Positions 59,901-64,000 of a stretch of 64,000 nucleotides of DNA are shown one piece after another; the stretch's first letter is position 1; each line of letters starts with the position of its first letter. The notes below the pieces were generated by a model. The model was not told the DNA's origin, searched no databases, and saw nothing but the letters and a program-made list of their open reading frames with translations. The stretch is from contig NC_133770.1 of assembly GCF_003597395.2 (NCBI RefSeq), positions 83,821,708-83,885,707 of the forward strand, written 5' to 3'. Both the position numbers and the translations under genes were made by a program. The stretch comes from Chelonoidis abingdonii (Eukaryota; Chordata; Testudines; Testudinidae).

Positions 59901-62900
59901 AAACTGAATGCTGCCAGACCCTTACTACTTACTGACTTTTCACCTTTTAGAAATCTTCAGCTGACTTGTGTGTGAAATACTAATTGAAGGTACTTCTGGA
60001 AACTACCTCTTTCACTTGGTCATTTAACTTTCTGTTCCCCCAAAGCCTCCTACTTCCAGGCACCTCACCACTTGAATAGAGACTAAAAACCGTTGTATCA
60101 CACAGAATACATATGCTGTAAAGAACAACTTCGCTTTGAGATCCTCCTCCAGTTCACCTGTCCATTCACTGAAAAATTTATCTGCCTGCTTGCCTCTGCG
60201 ATTCAAAGGAAATCTTTACTGTTTACCCTTTCACCATGATCCATAGAAAAGTGTATCCTTAATACCTCCTCTGCTGATGAAAAATCCCACTGTCTACCTT
60301 TATCCATAGTTCATGATCAGCCATGAAATGCACTCCTGCTATGCCGTTTTTAGCCACATTGAGTAGAGGGCTCTTGATAGCTGAAACATGCTGAGGAATG
60401 TGAATGTCTTTAATATGTCTGAAGTCTATATGTAAAATATACCTAGTTACAATAATTACTAATTGTGATGAATTATAAATGGGCAGGGAAACAGGGTGTG
60501 ATTTTAAAGATATTTGTGGAACTCTAATTCCAGATTTCTAGCTCTTGTATTTGCCTAAATGGTAAAAAAACAGACTCAGACATTGATCTTGAAGTTAGAG
60601 GTCTTAAGTTTATTTTTAAATAAGATTTGTATAGATGCTATATACTCATGTGCTTGCTGCAAACTAGCAGTTGGTAGATTTGGACCAGTGGCTCTTCTCT
60701 GAACCACACAAACCATCAAATTTCTGGTGCAGCTTTTGTATACGTTGTTGTTGTTGTTGTTAAATTAGATCAATATAGTTACTTGGAGAAAAGTATTCAC
60801 GTAGTTACTTTTATTTGGAAGCTGTGTTCTCCATTCAGAATTGTCTCAACTTAAGCTATTTTGAATTTGTAAATATCAGTTTTCTCCCTAATTTTTTTTT
60901 GCCTTTCTACATATAGTCATGTTGAAAATATCCATTGCAAGTTTCCCATTATCCTAACATGTCAGTGCACATTATTTAAGTTTTTTTGGGCTTAGCTCTT
61001 CTTGTGTTTGGCAGGGAGGGAGAGACTGCTGCAACAATTTAAATATTTTTAAACCTTTCCTTTTTCTTCTGTTCACCAGGTACCATTAAAAAAAGAGGCA
61101 AACATGAAGGGATAAAAGGGTACTCTAGCAAACTTAATCCTTTATATTGAGCAAATTGCATACTCACTTAAGTCTGGCCATATTCATTGTAATGGTTAGT
61201 GACCTATGATTAGGCCTATGTTGGTTCTTTCCTAATGGGAGATTGTGTATTTTATAGTAGAATATCTGTACATATTGTTTTTTATGAGATTTCGGGAAAA
61301 TTACTTTTAAATTAAATACTCTTTTGGTATGTTTTAGGTATAAGAGAGTCTTCTCAGTTGGAACCCATGCCATCACTACGTATAATCCGAACACACTAGA
61401 AGTTACAAATCAGGTAATGATAAATGTAGTTATAGCCTTCTTGGATACCTTAAGATATCCTAATGCAATCTGAGTTCATGTTAATACTCTTCTGACTTTT
61501 TCTTGTCCTCCTTAATGTTGAGTGTGGTCAGCTATATTTTACAGAGGGTTCTCTCTTGTGTAAACACTAAGCATAACCAAAAGGGGTATTAATAACACTA
61601 ATTTCATGATTGGGCACTGCAGTGCATAGGCTTGCTCAGTCAAATTATCCTTTTACATGCTAAAGAAAAGTAGCTGATGCAATAGCTAATAGTTCAAACT
61701 GTGATTTGGTGACTTTAGAAGCTTGTATAGTCCTCCTTAGTTCTGTTACACAACAGAACTAAAATAGTTACTTAGTAAAACAATCTCTTTCAGCTTCCCT
61801 TTTTTTTTTTTTTTCCCTCTCTCTCCTATCTCAGGACTATTTGACAGTTCTTGTGTCCCTGAAAAGAATCACTGCAGAGCAGAGATCTGCAGGGTCACAA
61901 ATTTTACCTAACTTTGCTCTATTCCTCCATCCTTCTTTGCTTGGATCCTTGTGCTTTCACATTAGTTGAATTGTTAGTTTTTTTTTTTTTTTTTTTTTTT
62001 TAAACTTTTGAAATCCTAGCTACCACTTTCAGCAGAGTGACTGCATTGAGCTTCCTCATCAAATTTGAATGACCCATAAAACAAATGTGTATGCTGCTTG
62101 TTAATGCCCCTATTTAGTTACGGTATACGTTTATATTAGTCACAAACTAGAGTGGGTTTTGTTATAACCTTAATTGTTTTTAACAATTTATGACCTCTTA
62201 TAAAGAGACCTAAAGTACAAATATACCCTTCAATACCTTTTTCACTACATTTGGATATAAAAGATTCTATTTCTTACATTAAGGTAATTTGATAAGTTTC
62301 TATTAATTTGTTTACCTTAGTGGCCTTATGGAGATATTTGTAGTATTGGCCCTGTTGGAAAGGGGCAAGGAACAGAATTCAGCCTCACCTTTCGTAAGGG
62401 AAGTGGAAAGAAGTCTGAAACTCTTAAGTTTTCTACAGACCATAGAACAGAACTCATTACGGAAGCACTGGTAAGAACTAGTTATTTGGCTATTCAACCA
62501 GTTTAAGATGCATTACTGTACTGTTACACTATTATTAGATGTAAAAATGTTCACTTTGTATTTTGTGTGATTAGAACCTGCTGTGCTTATATATTAAAAT
62601 ATATATTCATATACTTGGCCTACGGTGTTCATTGAAATAACTTGTATGTAAGACTCCAATTTACTGAATGTGTTAGACCGGTGATACTCAGACCTCAGTG
62701 GTTTAGGAGCCAAATTAGTGACCAATATTATCCAAAAGGGCCACAGTAGTGTGCATGTTTCATTTACTGTAGTCCTAAATATTTAATATTAATGCAAGTT
62801 GATAACTTAATTGGTTAATAACCAGGGGTGAAAGTAACTTAAATCTCTTATTGGTATGCAATGTTGCCAAGCCCCTGGGCATGGAGGGAGAGGCCTGGTT

Positions 62901-63816
62901 CTGGGCCCCCAAAAGGGTGGGGCCTCAGGTGGAAGGGGCGGGGCCAGTGGTGCTGGAACAATTTTTAGGGTGGGAGTGCTGAGCTGTGCCTGCTCCTTCC
63001 CCTGTCCACACCCCTCATCGCCCCAGCTGGGATCGCAGCTGGGGGTGGTTGTGGAGCTCCAGGCTGGGGTCAGGAAAGGAGGCTGGCAGCTGGGACCCTG
63101 GATGGCAGCAGAGGGGCTGGTGGGTGAGGAGCTGGCACCCTGGGCGAGGGGCCACACTGGGTGCAAAGCCTGAGGGGGTGATGCAGTACCCTCTGCACCT
63201 GTACTTCCTGCACCTATGGGCGGGGCTGGGGGCCAGCCTCCACCCAGCCTGCTCTTCAGCATTGCCCGGCCTGCACTGTCTGGGGCTACGGCTACTGTCA
63301 CAGTGACCAGGATCCCTGGGCCCTTTTAAATCATCTGGCCCCAGGGCAGATGCCCCTTTTGCCCCTGCCACAGCAGCAGTTTAATATCAGCTGTGTAGCA
63401 GCCTGTACCAGAGGCCGCTTTCTTACCGGTACACGGTACCAGCTTACTTTCACCTCTGTTAATAACACAGTAAAAGCATTTGTAGTGATTAATAATTAAA
63501 TTGCACAGTGTTTTAATATCACATGCTGCAGGAGAAGCATTAAAGAGGTACTTGCGGCTTGTGAGCCTCCATCTGCATATCACTGCATTGTTCACTACCA
63601 ATGAACATATGTTTTATATAAAACAAATGGTTCACTTTAAATATACAACTTTTTAAATCTTTACTTTTGGGATAGTCTAAAACTTTTTTGAGTCACTCTG
63701 GAATAATTAGAACAATGAATTTATTTTCTCACTGAAATCACAGTAACAACTTGTTTTCATTCTCCTTTTTACAGAGATTCAGAACAGACTTTTCAGAAGG
63801 AAAAATCACAGGAAGG
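47849..63816 (+). CDS. DNAJC13: DnaJ homolog subfamily C member 13 (RME-8), N-terminal part
   Basis: Spliced CDS, partial at the 3' side: join of 47849-47916, 61338-61413, 62321-62470 and 63775-63816, giving 112 codons without a stop. The protein starts [20 protein letters not shown] and reads colinearly with vertebrate DNAJC13 as I know it, with only a few conservative differences. DNAJC13 is a roughly 2,240-residue endosomal co-chaperone; it recruits Hsc70 through a central J domain and works with the retromer/WASH-associated sorting machinery on early endosomes. Only the beginning of the N-terminal PH-like region is in the window; the J domain and armadillo-like repeats lie beyond the right edge. 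Residues K17, W20, Y24 and R26, reported as the PI3P-binding patch of this family, are all present. The ATG at 47849 is the first in exon 2 and has A at -3. Introns 1-4 are GT-AG; the donor after exon 5 is GC. Identification is very secure; exon joins are read by eye. Confidence 0.97.
48087..48211. mobile_element. TA-flanked MITE (GGGTGACCAGA family), copy 3
   Basis: Ends GGGTGACCAGATAGC and ATCTGGTCACAC with TA on both sides (48085-48086, 48212-48213); interior CTATATAAGAAAAAGTCCCC. Opposite orientation to the copy at 37115-37232. Confidence 0.88.
49478..49493 (+). repeat. G16 tract followed by (CAGA)n
   Basis: Sixteen consecutive G, then AGGAGGGGGCAGACAGACAG. A site of potential length variation and G-quadruplex formation in the nascent transcript of DNAJC13. 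Confidence 0.9.
50642..50698. repeat. Perfect 20-bp inverted repeat (hairpin)
   Basis: TTGTATGGACAAGGATATTT (50642-50661) and its exact complement (50679-50698), separated by 17 bases that are mostly T. On the sense transcript this is a perfect 20-bp stem. Confidence 0.95.
53525..53540 (+). repeat. G16 tract
   Basis: Sixteen consecutive G followed by CAGGGAGAG; second such run in intron 2. Confidence 0.9.
55270..55440 (+). repeat. MIR-like SINE fragment
   Basis: TGTGGGCAACTCATTTAACC, then CTCAGTTCCCCATCTGTAAA and ATGGGGTTAATGCTCC, a close match to the conserved MIR core. 5' head eroded. Confidence 0.8.
56020..56090 (+). repeat. SINE tail
   Basis: TTTTGTACAGCACCTAGTAT and TGAGGCTCCTAGATACTATG match the 3' tail of the MIR-like reptile SINE. 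Confidence 0.55.
56330..56800 (-). repeat. Antisense LTR-like fragment
   Basis: AAAGTATCTTGTCTCCTGAT, CCTCTGGTCAGGTGTTCCAG and ACAGGTAAAAGAGACATTAA are strings of a turtle LTR family read from the opposite strand. Limits not identified; non-coding. Confidence 0.4.
57373..57628. mobile_element. Harbinger-like MITE
   Basis: GGCCTCATCTTCACTGC left; AAGTGTAGACTAAGCC right (complement GGCTTAGTCTACACTT), i.e. GGC...(T)CTACACT-type ends. No clean 3-bp duplication. Confidence 0.6.
57957..58814 (-). repeat. Endogenous retrovirus-like LTR, antisense to DNAJC13
   Basis: Read on the minus strand it begins TGTGACAATCGGAGGCC at 58814. Internal strings such as GATGTTTATTGGGGGTGAAC and AACCAATTATATTCCACCAC match a turtle LTR family I recognise. 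The other end is not certain. No retroviral coding sequence is attached, so it is a solo or truncated LTR. Confidence 0.55.
61338..61413 (+). CDS. DNAJC13: DNAJC13 exon 3
   Basis: The acceptor GGTATGTTTTAG ends at 61337 and the donor GTAATG starts at 61414. The 76-base exon completes codon 23 (K) and adds residues 24-48, beginning [20 protein letters not shown] and ending in VTNQ. It leaves phase 0. It supplies Y24 and R26 of the lipid-binding patch. Confidence 0.96.
61414..62320 (+). other. DNAJC13: DNAJC13 intron 3
   Basis: Short GT-AG intron of 907 bases. Two long T runs (about 61800-61814 and 61979-62001) are the only conspicuous content. Confidence 0.9.
62321..62470 (+). CDS. DNAJC13: DNAJC13 exon 4
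   Basis: The acceptor TTTACCTTAG ends at 62320 and the donor GTAAGA starts at 62471. It is exactly 50 codons, phase 0 at both ends, coding for residues 49-98. The segment starts [20 protein letters not shown] and continues through a basic KGSGKKSE stretch to TEAL. The W-P-Y-G-D-I-C-S block is the easily recognised core of the DNAJC13 N-terminus. Confidence 0.97.
62679..63585. mobile_element. hAT-type MITE, outer, split by a second insertion
   Basis: CGGTGATACTCAGACCTCAG at the left and a mirrored GAGCCTCCATCTGCATATCACTG-like right end; GGGCCACAGTAGTGTGCATG and GCGGCTTGTGAGCC inside. About 263 bases after removing the insert at 62823-63458. No convincing target duplication. Confidence 0.65.
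62823..63458. mobile_element. hAT-type element, inner, 636 bp
   Basis: Ends CAGGGGTGAAAGTAA and TTACTTTCACCTCTG (14 of 15 inverted), perfect 8-bp target duplication TTAATAAC (62815-62822, 63459-63466). G/C-rich interior with a TGGTGCTGGAACAATTTTTA string seen in other turtle elements. The 164-codon minus ORF inside is not a credible gene. Confidence 0.93.
63775..63816 (+). CDS. DNAJC13: DNAJC13 exon 5 (last exon in the window)
   Basis: The acceptor TCCTTTTTACAG ends at 63774. Fourteen codons follow, [14 protein letters not shown] (residues 99-112), colinear with the ortholog. No GT donor fits the end of the conserved reading; the sequence continues AGG|GCAAGT, a strong match to the GC-AG donor class. 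Reading through instead would add 12 unrelated codons and a stop (TAG at about 63853). The next ortholog residue, a second R of the RR-Y-N-C-Y stretch, must come from exon 6 outside the window. Confidence 0.93.
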
Positions 63817-64000
63817 GCAAGTATCTGGCCTGTCTCTATTGGACTACAAGTTTAGTCATTTCATATTTACAAACACTGTAAAAACAGACTTTAATTTCTA
63901 GTTGACCATGTCCCTTTATATTTTAAATAGTTATGGCTACCTACTACACCTAAATCTGAATTTCCTGCCAATTTTGTGGCTTTGCAATTTTTTTCTTTTC

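Larger units (their letters stand above)
47917..61337 (+). other. DNAJC13: DNAJC13 intron 2
   Basis: GT-AG intron of 13,421 bases. It contains a TA-flanked MITE (48087-48211), two G16 tracts (49478-49493 and 53525-53540), a perfect 20-bp hairpin (50642-50698), SINE tails (55270-55440, 56020-56090), antisense LTR-like sequence (56330-56800 and about 57957-58814) and a Harbinger-like MITE (57373-57628). The stretches 48700-50600, 50700-55250 and 58830-61330 hold nothing I can assign beyond homopolymer runs. Confidence 0.88.
62471..63774 (+). other. DNAJC13: DNAJC13 intron 4
   Basis: GT-AG intron of 1,304 bases. About 900 bases are two nested hAT-type elements (outer 62679-63585, inner 62823-63458), ending about 190 bases before exon 5. 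Without them the intron would be near 400 bases. Confidence 0.9.

Noticed and set aside
60735..60760. GTT trinucleotide run
   Set aside because: Ordinary short microsatellite.
62807..63301. 164-codon - strand ORF rich in P, S and A
   Set aside because: It lies inside the G/C-rich interior of a hAT element with clear ends and target duplication; low-complexity composition explains its length.

Overview
The window is vertebrate nuclear DNA, most likely from a cryptodiran (hidden-necked) turtle. Two tRNA-derived SINEs at 35301-35478 and 36391-36573 match the tortoise Pol III/Cry-type SINE. Around them lie a truncated CR1 LINE, hAT and Harbinger elements, TA-flanked MITEs and a Penelope-like element, which fits a turtle repeat landscape. 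Assignments of repeat families rest on recognition from memory plus the termini and target duplications visible here; no database search was run.

One protein-coding gene is present: the 5' part of DNAJC13 (RME-8) on the + strand. A CpG-rich promoter and non-coding exon 1 lie at about 37.66-37.98 kb. Coding begins at 47849 in exon 2. Exons 2-5 encode the first 112 residues, the start of the N-terminal PH-like, phosphoinositide-binding region. The gene runs off the right edge after exon 5, whose donor is GC rather than GT.

Left part (1-37.3 kb): no recognisable gene. In mammals the upstream neighbour is ACP3, but no ACP3 exon was recognised, so this reads as a long intergenic region filled by transposons. 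Main items: a possible LTR (3.56-4.08 kb), a hAT (7.03-7.69 kb), a pair of related LTR-like repeats (8.8-9.4 and 10.4-11.0 kb), an inverted repeat carrying a full hammerhead ribozyme core (9.63-9.77 kb), a decayed Penelope-like element (11.0-12.8 kb) split by a hAT MITE, a 4.2-kb Harbinger element with a broken transposase (13.87-18.02 kb), two hAT MITEs sharing one 8-bp target (19.17-19.61 kb), two larger hAT elements (20.27-21.73 and 25.84-27.68 kb) with nested TA-MITEs, and a likely solo LTR (30.65-31.29 kb).

Promoter (37.33-37.85 kb): a roughly 42-bp minisatellite made of GC-box-like units, a palindromic NRF1-type site, a YY1-type site over an ATGGCGGC core, and an 8-codon upstream ORF.

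Right part (38-64 kb): DNAJC13 introns 1-5 with MITEs, SINE tails, a large GGGCTGTC-ended DNA transposon (45.7-47.3 kb), antisense LTR-like sequence (56.3-58.8 kb), two G16 tracts, a perfect 20-bp hairpin, and a nested pair of hAT elements just upstream of exon 5. No tRNA, rRNA or CRISPR was seen.
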